From: CAWVSB01 sp046710535
GTDB lineage: Bacteria; Pseudomonadota; Gammaproteobacteria; Pseudomonadales; CAWVSB01
Reading direction: 5' to 3'
DNA length: 64,000 nucleotides
NCBI GenBank assembly: GCA_046710535.1
Contig: JBKEHH010000002.1
Coordinates: 186,001 to 250,000, forward strand
Under the pieces are notes generated by a model. The model ran no database searches and was not told where the DNA came from. It saw only the letters and a program-made list of their open reading frames with translations. Positions 42,292 through 50,977 of this stretch are shown in pieces. Each line of letters starts with the position of its first letter. Position 1 is the stretch's first letter. The position numbers and the translations under genes were made by a program.

Positions 42292-43375
42292 TTTACTACC
42301 GTTTGTTCAGCGTAGCGGGATTGAATGCTATACAGAAAATTTACTTGCTGAATTGTTAGGCAGTGATGATGAATTTTACATTTATTATCGAGATAAATTA
42401 CCACTATCTATTTCGAGCGAAAACAGCAACATACATCTGCGAAAAGTTGTAACTAGAATTCCTATGTCTTTGTATATGCAGTTAATTTTTCCGTTTACTC
42501 TTCTACTAGAGAAAATAGACATTGTATTGTCTACTTGTCCAACCCATCCGATTATTTTGTCACGCCGCAATGTTGTTATTATCCATGACTGTTGCTATCA
42601 CGCCTTTCCTGAAAACGCTCAAAATAAGCTAAAGCTCTATTTAATAAAGTTTATGTGCTGGAGTGCCATTCGTTTTGCCAAAAGAGTCGTAACTGTTTCA
42701 AACTTTTCAGTTGGAGAAATAGAGCGAGTATATAAATTAAATGAGGGGACAATTGAAAATATTTCTGCTGGCGTGCCATCAATGCTCACCATTGACGACG
42801 ACAGCGCGAAAAATACTTTATCCAAATATGATCTAGAAGAAAATGGCTATATTTTTTTTGTGGCATCAGTCCAGCCGCATAAAAATTTACTAGCTATAAT
42901 TGGAGCATTTTTGAGCCTTTCTATAGATGTAAAGGGTAATACAAAACTGGTGATTGCTGGGCGACTAGGCTCTATGGAGAAAAGAGTTATGGACCTTGTT
43001 ATGACTTCCGGAGTTTCTGATTCAGTTATAGTTTTAGGCTTTGTCGATGAGATTGAAAAGATATGCCTAATACGAGAAAGTATAGGGGTGTGTCTCGCTT
43101 CGCTATATGAGGGGTTTGGCATACCTATATTAGAGGCTCAGAGTATGGGGGTTCCTATATTGACCTCTAATATTTGTTCCATGTCCGAGGTGGTTGGGGA
43201 TAGCGGAATTTTGGTTGATCCATACGACGAAACTGATATTTCTAGAGGTATGAAAGATTTAATCCAGTTATCATATGACGAACGAATATCGATTTCGGGG
43301 TTAGCTGAGATAAATTTAGAAAGATTCAGTTGGAAGAAATGTGCTGAACGCCTCATGGCTGCGGTTAAAAATTGA
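42275..43375 (+). CDS. Glycosyltransferase family 4 (mannosyl/rhamnosyl-transferase-like)
   Basis: 366 residues from GTG 42275, chosen because GAAAGGA lies about six bases upstream and the product then begins MKIAINLLPFVQRSGIECYTENLL, a normal GT4 start. The C-terminal half has FFVASVQPHKNLLAIIGAF, LVIAGRLGS and the E-x7-E region YEGFGIPILEAQSMGVPILTS. It is the third glycosyltransferase of the cluster and the last gene before a 279-bp gap in which I see only a weak inverted repeat (AATTGAT / ATCAATT) at its stop. Confidence 0.92.
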   Translation: MKIAINLLPFVQRSGIECYTENLLAELLGSDDEFYIYYRDKLPLSISSENSNIHLRKVVTRIPMSLYMQLIFPFTLLLEKIDIVLSTCPTHPIILSRRNVVIIHDCCYHAFPENAQNKLKLYLIKFMCWSAIRFAKRVVTVSNFSVGEIERVYKLNEGTIENISAGVPSMLTIDDDSAKNTLSKYDLEENGYIFFVASVQPHKNLLAIIGAFLSLSIDVKGNTKLVIAGRLGSMEKRVMDLVMTSGVSDSVIVLGFVDEIEKICLIRESIGVCLASLYEGFGIPILEAQSMGVPILTSNICSMSEVVGDSGILVDPYDETDISRGMKDLIQLSYDERISISGLAEINLERFSWKKCAERLMAAVKN

Positions 43376-43654
43376 TCGTCGAATTGCAGTATCAATTGTA
43401 TATATGCCAATGATTGGGTGTGTGCTTTGTAGTAGTTAGTGGGTCAGCAGGACCTTATCATTTCGCTCGCCATAGCTGGGCCGAAATTTTTTAGTTTTTC
43501 TGTAGGATGATGATGAAACTATTTCAAGCTAATATGTATCCAATTACTTTTACTGTATGTGGCAGAAGTAGTGGCGCTTAGTGTGATTGTCATCTGATAT
43601 ATCTTAGTTGGCGTTTCATATGATTATTATTAGGGTTTTAGAGGGTTAAAAGCT

Positions 43655-44554
43655 ATGAGTTGGCAAACACGCATTACAAATTTTGTATTACGAAGAATGA
43701 AACCAACGCTCGCTAAAAAAGAAGGCGATCAGTTAGTCGGTTTTCTTCGCAAGCAAATGGCCATGACGGGCGAGAGAACACCCAAAGATGCTATTGTCGA
43801 AAAAATATCGATGGGTGGTGTAGAGTGCGAGTGGGTTAGTGTAGGTTCTGTGCCGTCCAATAAAGCCTTAGTCTATTTCCATGGTGGGGCGTATGTGTCT
43901 GGCTCACCGGTTTCTCATCGCGATTATGCGGCTGCTATGTCGACAGCATTGGGTATCAAGCTATTGATGGTTGATTATCGATTAGCGCCGGAATATCCAT
44001 TTCCTGCGCCTATCGAGGATGCGTTAGCTGTTTATAAAACGCTAGTAGAGGATGGCTATGACGGCAATGATTTATTTGTCGGCGGCGATTCGGCTGGTGG
44101 TAATTTGGCCTTGTCTTTGTTGCAGCAAATTAGAAGCCTTGGTTTAACCATGCCTAAGGCGGCTTGTTTGTTTTCACCATGGCTTGATTTAACCCATGCT
44201 GGCGGTTCGATGGTCACAAATGCGGCTGTTGACCCAATGCTGCCCGTTACAATGCTGCAGCGTTGCGCCGATATTTACGCTGCTGGCGCTGATAAAAATG
44301 ATCCGTCAATCTCGCCTATATTTGCTGATATGACTGGTTTTCCGCCAATGATAATTCATGTTGGCTCGACTGAAATACTGTTAGATGATGCTAAAACGAT
44401 TGCTGCCTTGTGTGAGCAAGCTGGCGTTGAAGCGGAGCTAAATATTTGGGAAAAAGCGCCGCATGCTTTTCCTGTTATGGTTAAATTCCTCCCTGAAGCG
44501 CGGGCGGCTATTGAACAAACAGCTGTCTTTTTTCGCACCAAACTAAACACTTAA
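43655..44554 (+). CDS. Alpha/beta hydrolase, hormone-sensitive-lipase family (family IV)
   Basis: A 299-residue cytoplasmic hydrolase. The oxyanion motif is HGGAYVSGS (about residue 75), the nucleophile elbow is GDSAGG with Ser146, and the acid and base of the triad are in the C-terminal third (the region HVGSTEILLDDA, then KAPHAFPVM with the His). Family IV enzymes hydrolyse short-chain esters. No signal peptide is visible. It is separated from djlA by 16 bp and may share its transcript. Confidence 0.92.
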   Translation: MSWQTRITNFVLRRMKPTLAKKEGDQLVGFLRKQMAMTGERTPKDAIVEKISMGGVECEWVSVGSVPSNKALVYFHGGAYVSGSPVSHRDYAAAMSTALGIKLLMVDYRLAPEYPFPAPIEDALAVYKTLVEDGYDGNDLFVGGDSAGGNLALSLLQQIRSLGLTMPKAACLFSPWLDLTHAGGSMVTNAAVDPMLPVTMLQRCADIYAAGADKNDPSISPIFADMTGFPPMIIHVGSTEILLDDAKTIAALCEQAGVEAELNIWEKAPHAFPVMVKFLPEARAAIEQTAVFFRTKLNT

Positions 44555-44570
44555 TAGAGATTTTAATGTA

Positions 44571-45359
44571 ATGATATTCGGTAGAGTAATTGGCACGATT
44601 ATGGGTTTTTTAGTGCTGAATTTTTTCGGTGCATTTATAGGTTATTGGGTAGGAGGAATGTTCGATCGAGGGCTTAGAGAGCTTGATCAGCGGCCGCCAA
44701 AAGCCAAGCGTGATGAAGCGCAGCAGCAATTTTTTGAAACCACATTTCTTATCTTGGGACATTTGGCAAAAGCGGATGGCCAGGTTAGCAAAGAAGAAGT
44801 AAGCCAGACTGAGGCCTTTATGACTCAGATGGGCTTAAGCCCAGAACATCGGATTGATGCAATTGCGCTATTCAAACGCGGCTCATTGGCTGACTTCAAT
44901 TTAGATTTAACGATGAATGCCTTTGTTGGCAAATGCGGGCGCTATGTGCGCCTGCAGCAATTGCTATTGGAATACGTCTGTCATTTGGCATTTGCCGATG
45001 GCGAGTTGCACGATGGTGAGAAGTTAGTGCTGCGCCAAGTTGCCGCCAGATTGGGTATTAGCGGCGATCGATTTGAGCAGCTATTAGGTATGTTCTCTGC
45101 TCAATATGGTTTTTCAGGTGGTGGCTCATACAGCGGGCAGTCATCAGAGTCGGCCTTGCAGGCAGCCTATAGGGCTTTGGGTGTGAGCCCCGATGTCAGT
45201 GATAGAGAGCTTAAAAAAGCCTATCGGAAACTGATGAGCGAACATCATCCAGACAAGCTAATTGCGCAAGGTGTGCCAGAGGATATGGTGAAAGTCGCGA
45301 CCGCCAAGTCGCAGGAAATAAGCTCAGCTTATGACTTGTTGCAGAAGTCTCGTAAATAG
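44571..45359 (+). CDS. djlA: DjlA-like membrane-anchored DnaJ co-chaperone (TerB + J domain)
   Basis: 262 residues: one N-terminal membrane helix with glycines on one face (IGTIMGFLVLNFFGAFIGYWVGG), a central TerB-like domain (two metal-binding-type motifs, KADGQVSKEE and FADGELHDGE), a short Gly/Ser linker, and a C-terminal J domain with the HPD motif in SEHHPDKL. This is the layout of E. coli DjlA, a type III DnaJ that stimulates DnaK at the inner membrane. The length is close to the family norm (about 270). Confidence 0.93.
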   Translation: MIFGRVIGTIMGFLVLNFFGAFIGYWVGGMFDRGLRELDQRPPKAKRDEAQQQFFETTFLILGHLAKADGQVSKEEVSQTEAFMTQMGLSPEHRIDAIALFKRGSLADFNLDLTMNAFVGKCGRYVRLQQLLLEYVCHLAFADGELHDGEKLVLRQVAARLGISGDRFEQLLGMFSAQYGFSGGGSYSGQSSESALQAAYRALGVSPDVSDRELKKAYRKLMSEHHPDKLIAQGVPEDMVKVATAKSQEISSAYDLLQKSRK

Positions 45360-45439
45360 TTTTAACCGGCTAGCTCATATGGGTGATCTTACGGCATCTG
45401 TAAGCAATTAAAATAAGCCCACACTAACAAGGTGATCTT

Positions 45440-46357
45440 ATGTCTGTAGCGTTAATTAATAAAAAAATACTGATAACTGGCGCCACCGGACAGGTAGCAT
45501 TGCCGGTGGTAGCGGCGCTGGCCAAGTGTAATGAAGTATTGGCGATGGCTAGATTTTCTAATCCTGGTGATGAAGATAAAGTTTTACAATTGGGGGCGAA
45601 GTCGTTAAAAGCTGATCTGGCAACCGATGATTTGATCCAAATAGTCCCGCAAGATATTGATTACGTATTGAATTTTGCCGTGGTCAAAACGGGTGATTTC
45701 GATTATGACTTGGCAGCGAACGGCGAAGGCCTGGGGCGTTTACTGGTGGCCTGTCAGTCAGTAAAAGCATTTGTCCACTTCTCATCGGCGGCGGTGTATC
45801 AATATGCTGGCGCAGAGCCGCGTAAAGAAAACTCGCCGCTGGGTGATAATCATCGGCATATGTTTCCAACCTATAGTATTAGCAAAATTGCGGCAGAGAC
45901 TGTCGCTCGATTTACGGCCAAACAATTCAATATTCCACTGACTATAGCTAGGCTAAGTGTGCCTTATGGCGATAACGGTGGCTGGCCATTCTGGCACTTG
46001 TTAATGATGAAGGAAGGTATTCCTATTGACGTTCACCCCGATGCGCCCAATACCTATAACTTGCTTCATTCAGATGACTATATTGACAAAATACCTAAGC
46101 TACTGGAAGTTGCAACGCCAGCCACAATTACGCTAAATTTCGGTGGCTCTGACGGCTGCAGTATTGAACAGTGGTGTGAATACATAACTGAGTTAACCGG
46201 TTTTGAACCGATTTATAATCAGACTGATACAGCATTTGGCAGCTTACAAATTGATACTACTGCAATGCATGAAGCTATCGGGGAAACACGCGTTGATTGG
46301 AAAGAAGGTGTTTTAGGGATGATAAAAAACTTAGCGCCAGAATTGCTAAAACCTTAG
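45440..46357 (+). CDS. NAD(P)-dependent epimerase/dehydratase (extended SDR)
   Basis: A 305-residue Rossmann-fold protein with the glycine motif ILITGATGQVALPVV near the N-terminus, a Ser in VHFSSAAVYQY, and the catalytic pair YSISK (Tyr and Lys). It belongs with the extended SDR epimerases such as nucleotide-sugar epimerases. The substrate is unknown. It is not next to the glycan cluster and may be unrelated to it. AAGG lies before the ATG. Confidence 0.88.
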   Translation: MSVALINKKILITGATGQVALPVVAALAKCNEVLAMARFSNPGDEDKVLQLGAKSLKADLATDDLIQIVPQDIDYVLNFAVVKTGDFDYDLAANGEGLGRLLVACQSVKAFVHFSSAAVYQYAGAEPRKENSPLGDNHRHMFPTYSISKIAAETVARFTAKQFNIPLTIARLSVPYGDNGGWPFWHLLMMKEGIPIDVHPDAPNTYNLLHSDDYIDKIPKLLEVATPATITLNFGGSDGCSIEQWCEYITELTGFEPIYNQTDTAFGSLQIDTTAMHEAIGETRVDWKEGVLGMIKNLAPELLKP

Positions 46358-46373
46358 CCAATAGAGCGGAATT

Positions 46374-46814
46374 TTACCAGTCGCCAATATTCGGCATTGA
46401 TTTCCAAGGCTCTGCCGGCGCCAGTGGCTCACCGGCTTGCAGCAGCTCAATAGATATATCGTCAGGCGATTTAATAAAGGCCATATAGCCATCGCGCGGC
46501 GGTCGGTTGATGACAACTCCTGCATCCATTAACTGCTGGCAAGTCTCGTAAATATTTTCTACGCGATAGGCGAGGTGGCCAAAGTTGCGACCTTTTGGAT
46601 AGTCTTCCGTGTCCCAGTTATAAGTTAACTCAATAACCGGCGCTTTATTTTCTGTCGCGGCTTGTACATCTTCGTTAGCAGCTAAAAATACTAAGGTAAA
46701 TCTACCGCCCTCATTGTCATAGCGATTAATTTCTACCATACCTAATTTGTTGCAGTAAAAGTCTAGCGAGAGCTCTAAGTTTTTTACTCTCACCATGCTA
46801 TGTAGGTATTTCAT
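46374..46814 (-). CDS. Glyoxalase I family protein (lactoylglutathione lyase-like)
   Basis: 146 residues from ATG 46814 (MKYLHSMVRVKNLELSLDFYCNKLGM), which aligns by eye with the start of GloA (MRLLHTMLRV...DFYTKVLGM). A longer reading from 46874 is less likely. VIELTYNW, the FGHLAYRV histidine segment and the C-terminal ISIELL glutamate are conserved metal-site features of the VOC fold. GloA isomerises the methylglyoxal-glutathione adduct. The C-terminus is about ten residues longer than GloA. It converges with the epimerase 16 bp away. Confidence 0.8.
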   Translation of the reverse strand: MKYLHSMVRVKNLELSLDFYCNKLGMVEINRYDNEGGRFTLVFLAANEDVQAATENKAPVIELTYNWDTEDYPKGRNFGHLAYRVENIYETCQQLMDAGVVINRPPRDGYMAFIKSPDDISIELLQAGEPLAPAEPWKSMPNIGDW

Positions 46815-46921
46815 GTTGTCGCCTGTGATTGATGTTATGTAACGTAATGTTAGATACTGCATAATCATATGCAACGCTATTAATATGGTTCAAAAATATA
46901 GCTATAAAAGTAGCAATCAGA

Positions 46922-47437
46922 TTACAATTTTGCTCTCACCAAAACCGGCATTGCTGCAATAGTATTGGTAGGGCGAACCCATGGGGTAATATTAGGCGGC
47001 AGCACTGGTAGACGGTCGATTTCGATTTGAGCGTCAGTTTTATTAGGGTACGTGCCGGTAATCCACAGATATAAGGTCTGCTCAGCAGTAGTGTATTCGA
47101 TGATTAGTGACGGTATACGATATTCTTTTATCAGCCCGATAATTTTATCTCTAGAGCCTGATGCTAACAGCTGTATCGAATAAGCATCGGCAGCAAATTT
47201 ACTAGGCCGTGCTAGTGAGTCAAGGTCTTGATTATTGCTTGCTGAGTAACTACCTTCTTGGCTACTCGAAACTCCATCGTTAGCTGTAGTAGACTCAGCA
47301 GTCGAATATTTTTCAGTACTCTGTTTCGCCGTTGTTTCCTTCTCAGCACAATTCCAATTAGCATCAGTTTTGTCGCAATTCCAGTCGCTTTGCGCATAGG
47401 TACTGGCTTGGGTCAAAATACCCAAGCCAGTAAGCAT
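46922..47437 (-). CDS. Exported SPOR-domain-like protein
   Basis: 171 residues from the first ATG: a hydrophobic start (LTGLGILTQASTYAQS), a Ser/Thr/Glu-rich low-complexity linker with two WNC motifs (about residues 19-30), and a C-terminal SPOR-like domain from about residue 84 (YSIQLLASGSRDKI...YLWITGTYPNKTDAQIEIDRL). SPOR domains bind denuded peptidoglycan at septa (known). The signal peptide looks incomplete at this ATG: in-frame codons upstream encode a basic n-region beginning at an ATA at 47464 with GGAG eight bases before, so the true start may be non-AUG. Confidence 0.7.
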   Translation of the reverse strand: MLTGLGILTQASTYAQSDWNCDKTDANWNCAEKETTAKQSTEKYSTAESTTANDGVSSSQEGSYSASNNQDLDSLARPSKFAADAYSIQLLASGSRDKIIGLIKEYRIPSLIIEYTTAEQTLYLWITGTYPNKTDAQIEIDRLPVLPPNITPWVRPTNTIAAMPVLVRAKL

Positions 47438-47596
47438 AATTATCTGTAAGAGAATGTTTTTTATTTTCTTAGCTCCATGCGCGTTATGGTAGTTACTTTA
47501 ACTCTCGCTCATTAACACAATCTTAACGTATTTCTGTAACTTGTCGACATCGTCGTTATCGATTTTTACAAATAGAACTGGCAGGGGTAATGTTGG

Positions 47597-48784
47597 TTAC
47601 TTGGTCACTATGACGGATGAACCATGACCAAACAGCCCTTGATTAGCGGTAATACCGACTTTAGCGCCGTCCACTTGTCGCTGGCCTGCTTGGCCACGCA
47701 GTTGCCAAGTTAGTTCACACACTTGAGCCAAAGCTTGTGCTGGCACGGCTTCACCAAAACAGGCGAGACCGCCAGAGGTGTTTACCGGTAGCTTTCCGCC
47801 TAGCCGCGTTACGCCCTCTCGAATCAATCGGGCACCTTCACCAGGTGGACAAAGCTGTAGGTCTTCATACCAGTCCAGTTCTAGCGCCGAAGATAAGTCA
47901 TAGACTTCGGCAACGCTGATGTCTTCAGGACCGACACCTGCTTCTTCATAGGCTTTAGCGGGTATCGATGAACGATAACGCAGAGCCTCGATGCCTTGGG
48001 CGGCTGCCGAGTCGGTTGCGATGTCGGGCATTTCCACTACTTCGCTGGCAAAAGTCGGTGTTACCGTTGATATGGCCGCTATTTTTACCGGGTTTTGTAA
48101 TCCCATCCGTTTGGCGTAGTCGATGCTGCATACAACTATGGCCGCACCGCCATCAGAAGTAGCACACACATTTAGCAGGCGCAGCGGATCTGCCACCATG
48201 GCTGATTTCTTAATATCTTCCATGGTAAATTTCTTGCGATAACGTGCATTTGGATTAGTGAAACCATGCTCGCTATTTTTTATTTTTACTAAGCCAAAAT
48301 CTTCTTCAGAGTCACCATAGATATCCATACGGCGGCGTGCATATAAGCCGAAGTAGGTTGGGTTGGTTATTCCAAGGTAAAATCTTACCCAGTCTGGATC
48401 CTCTGGACGATAGCCACCGGCAGGCGCCAGAAAGCCTTTAGGCGTAGTGTCGGCGCCAATAACTAAAGCAACTTCACAATCGCCGGCCAGTATTTTTGCT
48501 CTGGCTGCAGCTAAGGCTTGGCTGCCAGATGCACAGGCCGCATATGAGGTATTTACTTCAGCGCCTTGCCAACCCAAAGCTTGGGCAAAGGTCGCTCCAG
48601 CAACGAACCCGGGGTAACCATTACGGATAGTGGCGCCGCCGGAAATAAAGCCAATGTCTTGCCAGTTAACGCCAGCATCTTTGATTGCTGCACGCGCTGC
48701 ATGGACTCCGTATTCAACAAAATTTTTGCCCCATTTACCCCATGGATGCATACCAATACCAAGAATCGCAATATCCTTACTCAT
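47597..48784 (-). CDS. Thiolase-superfamily protein (lipid-transfer/SCPx-type)
   Basis: A 395-residue thiolase-fold protein. The N-terminal half has the nucleophile region YAACASGSQAL (Cys84) and the C-terminal half NTSGGLACFGEAVPAQ and ANQGLFGHGSS. In degradative and biosynthetic thiolases the GHPxG histidine is catalytic; here that position reads GEAVP, so standard thiolase chemistry is doubtful. Such proteins pair with DUF35 OB-fold partners in steroid and fatty-acid pathways (e.g. Ltp2-ChsH2, a retro-aldolase). The DUF35 gene lies directly upstream with a four-base overlap. Confidence 0.85.
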   Translation of the reverse strand: MSKDIAILGIGMHPWGKWGKNFVEYGVHAARAAIKDAGVNWQDIGFISGGATIRNGYPGFVAGATFAQALGWQGAEVNTSYAACASGSQALAAARAKILAGDCEVALVIGADTTPKGFLAPAGGYRPEDPDWVRFYLGITNPTYFGLYARRRMDIYGDSEEDFGLVKIKNSEHGFTNPNARYRKKFTMEDIKKSAMVADPLRLLNVCATSDGGAAIVVCSIDYAKRMGLQNPVKIAAISTVTPTFASEVVEMPDIATDSAAAQGIEALRYRSSIPAKAYEEAGVGPEDISVAEVYDLSSALELDWYEDLQLCPPGEGARLIREGVTRLGGKLPVNTSGGLACFGEAVPAQALAQVCELTWQLRGQAGQRQVDGAKVGITANQGLFGHGSSVIVTK

Positions 48785-49224
48785 ACTATCGCTCCTCGGC
48801 TAGGTTTCCATTTCCAGGTAACTTTATTGGCATCGTCTGTCTCGTGCAGGGTCTCTAATACTAGCTCTACAGTGTCGCCAACGCTGAGTTCACTCACATC
48901 AACTCCAGTAATAACTTGTCCCAAAATAATCATTTTCTCTTCATCAAGTTCGACAGCTGCAATGGTATAAGGCTCAAAAGGCTCTGCCGCTATAAAAGGT
49001 TCTGGGGGCTTGTAGCATGCGTTAGTGTAAGACCAAATTTTGCCGCTACGGCTTAATGGAACTTCGGTAAACTCTTCGCTTTCGCAATGCGGATTGCGGC
49101 AAAAACTAATATGCTTGGGAAAATAGTATGTGCCACATTGTTGGCATTTGGCGCCGAGTAAATGTGGTGTGTCGTCAAGTGTGAACCAGCCTTCTATGGC
49201 TGCTTGGATTGGCTTGTCTGCCAT
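48781..49224 (-). CDS. DUF35/OB-fold zinc-ribbon protein, thiolase partner
   Basis: 147 residues: an N-terminal rubredoxin-like zinc ribbon with CQQC and C...C (CQQCGTYYFPKHISFCRNPHC) followed by an OB fold (GKIWSYTNACYKPPEP, VELDEEKMIILGQV). These proteins form heterocomplexes with thiolase-like enzymes and bind acyl-CoA substrates (known for ChsH2 and others). Its stop overlaps the start of the thiolase-like gene, so the two are translationally coupled and probably form one enzyme. Confidence 0.9.
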   Translation of the reverse strand: MADKPIQAAIEGWFTLDDTPHLLGAKCQQCGTYYFPKHISFCRNPHCESEEFTEVPLSRSGKIWSYTNACYKPPEPFIAAEPFEPYTIAAVELDEEKMIILGQVITGVDVSELSVGDTVELVLETLHETDDANKVTWKWKPSRGAIV

Positions 49225-49365
49225 AGGTGGCTCCTAAGTTAACGCATGGTTGAGCTTTTTATAGCGCTCTATAATTTGTTATTAGGATACCACTGAGGTC
49301 GATTGTGGTTCTACAAAGGTTACCAATTGGTATGCTGGTGTTAGTTAGCTAGGGATCACCACATT

Positions 49366-49689
49366 TTAGTCAGTATCGACTTCTGTTGTCGCTAGTGATT
49401 CAGTGTGCTTGTCGCTAGCTTCAGTTTCATCGGCTGCCGGCAGTTCGAATAGCCGTGGTTTAGGCTTTTCGCCAACAAATACTTGCGGGCGTTTTTTATC
49501 ATTAAGCTCAACGGCAACAATGTCACCACGTAATTCAACATCTTTAGCGTTTAGTTCAACTAAAGTGTTTACTGCTTGGTCTCTGTATTTGACAAAGGCG
49601 ACAACGGACTTATCATTGCCATCAACCCATTCGTCTTGCTTTGATGCGTATAAACCGTCTTGATTTCTTATTACGTAAACTTCATTCAT
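49366..49689 (-). CDS. Conserved hypothetical cytoplasmic protein
   Basis: 107 residues that I do not recognise as a named family. The N-terminal 75 residues look folded (MNEVYVIRNQDGLYASKQDEW, then alternating beta-like segments such as VELRGDIVAVEL). The C-terminal 30 residues are acidic and probably disordered. There is no signal peptide or membrane segment. It stands alone between the DUF35 gene and the divergent msrA. Codon use resembles the neighbours, so it is likely a real gene. Confidence 0.7.
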   Translation of the reverse strand: MNEVYVIRNQDGLYASKQDEWVDGNDKSVVAFVKYRDQAVNTLVELNAKDVELRGDIVAVELNDKKRPQVFVGEKPKPRLFELPAADETEASDKHTESLATTEVDTD

Positions 49690-49843
49690 ATTGCTAATAA
49701 TCGCCTAACGAGTAAAAGTGCTATTTTAGCCAGCATGGCACTTAGGAGCCAACTAAACTAGCAGAAAGTTTGCTGCGTATACATAGCAGAACTCATTGAT
49801 AGATTGGCTGTCATAACTTAGATTATTACTGGTAGGTGATTAA

Positions 49844-50470
49844 ATGTTTGGATTTACAAAAACTGAGATGGTGACTGCTGATAAAGCCTTGCCGGGTAGA
49901 AGTGACGTTATGCCGGTGGCAGGTGGGCATTATATTAATAGCAATACTATAACAGCGCCGTTTCCTGAGGGTTTAGGCCAGGCAGTATTTGCTTTGGGTT
50001 GTTTTTGGGGGGCAGAGCGAAAGTTCTGGCAACTTGAGGGAGTCTATTCAACTGCAGTGGGCTATGCCGGTGGCTATACGCCTAATCCTACCTATGACGA
50101 GGTATGTGCTGGCCGCACTGGTCATACCGAGGTCGTATTAGTAGTATTTGATCCTAAAGTTATTAGCTATCAACAGTTGCTTAAAGTGTTTTGGGAGTCT
50201 CATAACCCAACCCAAGGGATGGGCCAAGGTAATGACAGGGGTACTCAGTATCGCTCAGCTATTTATACTTATGATGGGCAGTTAGATGATGCTCAAGCAA
50301 GCGCTGAAGCCTACCAGCACGCTTTGGCTGAAGGCGGTTATGGCGCTATTACGACCGAAATTAAAACAGCTCCAGAGTTTTATTATGCAGAAGATTATCA
50401 TCAGCAATATTTGGCTAAAAATCCAAATGGATATTGCGGTTTAGGCGGTACCGGAGTGAGTTGCGCCTAG
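49844..50470 (+). CDS. msrA: Peptide-methionine (S)-S-oxide reductase MsrA
   Basis: 208 residues with the catalytic GCFWGAERKFW (Cys53), GYAGGYTPNPTYDEVCAGRTGHTEVV, and FWESHNPTQGMGQGNDRGTQYRS. The C-terminus (GYCGLGGTGVSC) supplies resolving cysteines. An N-terminal extension of about 45 residues before the catalytic motif is as in E. coli MsrA. It repairs oxidised methionine using thioredoxin. It stands alone with an upstream gap of about 150 bp. Confidence 0.97.
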   Translation: MFGFTKTEMVTADKALPGRSDVMPVAGGHYINSNTITAPFPEGLGQAVFALGCFWGAERKFWQLEGVYSTAVGYAGGYTPNPTYDEVCAGRTGHTEVVLVVFDPKVISYQQLLKVFWESHNPTQGMGQGNDRGTQYRSAIYTYDGQLDDAQASAEAYQHALAEGGYGAITTEIKTAPEFYYAEDYHQQYLAKNPNGYCGLGGTGVSCA

Positions 50471-50557
50471 TAGATTTAGCATTCGTCACCTAAATAGGTG
50501 TATGGCGGTCACCCTAAACTGGCTAAGCTTTAACAAGATAATAACTAGGGCGATTAA

Positions 50558-50977
50558 ATGATTGATGTACAAATTATCCGAGACCTGCCATTTAGCGCCA
50601 ATGCCGTATGGGCAGTGCTATCAAATTATGGCGATATTAGCTGGACAGGTGCTCCTAAGGTTGAAGTGGAAGGCTCTGGTATAGGAATGATTCGTAAAGT
50701 GATTATGGATGGCATGGCGCCTATTGAAGAGGTGTTAGAGTCAATGGATCATGCTGCCATGACCTACAGTTATACCATTCCTCGAGGTTTACCAATGCCA
50801 ATGTCAAACTATCGCGCCGATGTGCGAGTTGAATCGGTTGATGGCACCAATAGTCGAGTTCATTGGCATAGCACCGCCCAGCCAAATGAGGGCAGCGGTA
50901 GCGATGGACAGCAAATGCTAGAGGCTGCCTATTCACATATGCTGGATGGTTTAGTGCAGCGTTTAGCGGGCAGTTAG
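50558..50977 (+). CDS. SRPBCC (START/Bet v1-like) family protein
   Basis: 139 residues with the polyketide-cyclase/dehydrase pattern: an N-terminal strand (IIRDLPFSANAVWAVLSNYGDISWTG), a central glycine-rich turn (GSGIGMIRKV), SNYRADVRVE and a long C-terminal helix. Such proteins bind hydrophobic ligands; no ligand can be named. Its stop codon overlaps that of the convergent DUF3604 gene by four bases. Confidence 0.82.
   Translation: MIDVQIIRDLPFSANAVWAVLSNYGDISWTGAPKVEVEGSGIGMIRKVIMDGMAPIEEVLESMDHAAMTYSYTIPRGLPMPMSNYRADVRVESVDGTNSRVHWHSTAQPNEGSGSDGQQMLEAAYSHMLDGLVQRLAGS

Noticed and set aside
43370..43397. Inverted repeat AATTGAT/ATCAATT at the end of the last glycosyltransferase
   Set aside because: A/T-rich stem, 14-base loop and no T tract, so not a convincing terminator.
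45382..45440. Direct repeat GGTGATCTTA at 45382-45391 and 45431-45440, the second overlapping the epimerase start
   Set aside because: Ten bases in A/T-rich sequence near a ribosome-binding site; likely chance or duplication of a ribosome-binding-like segment with no further support.
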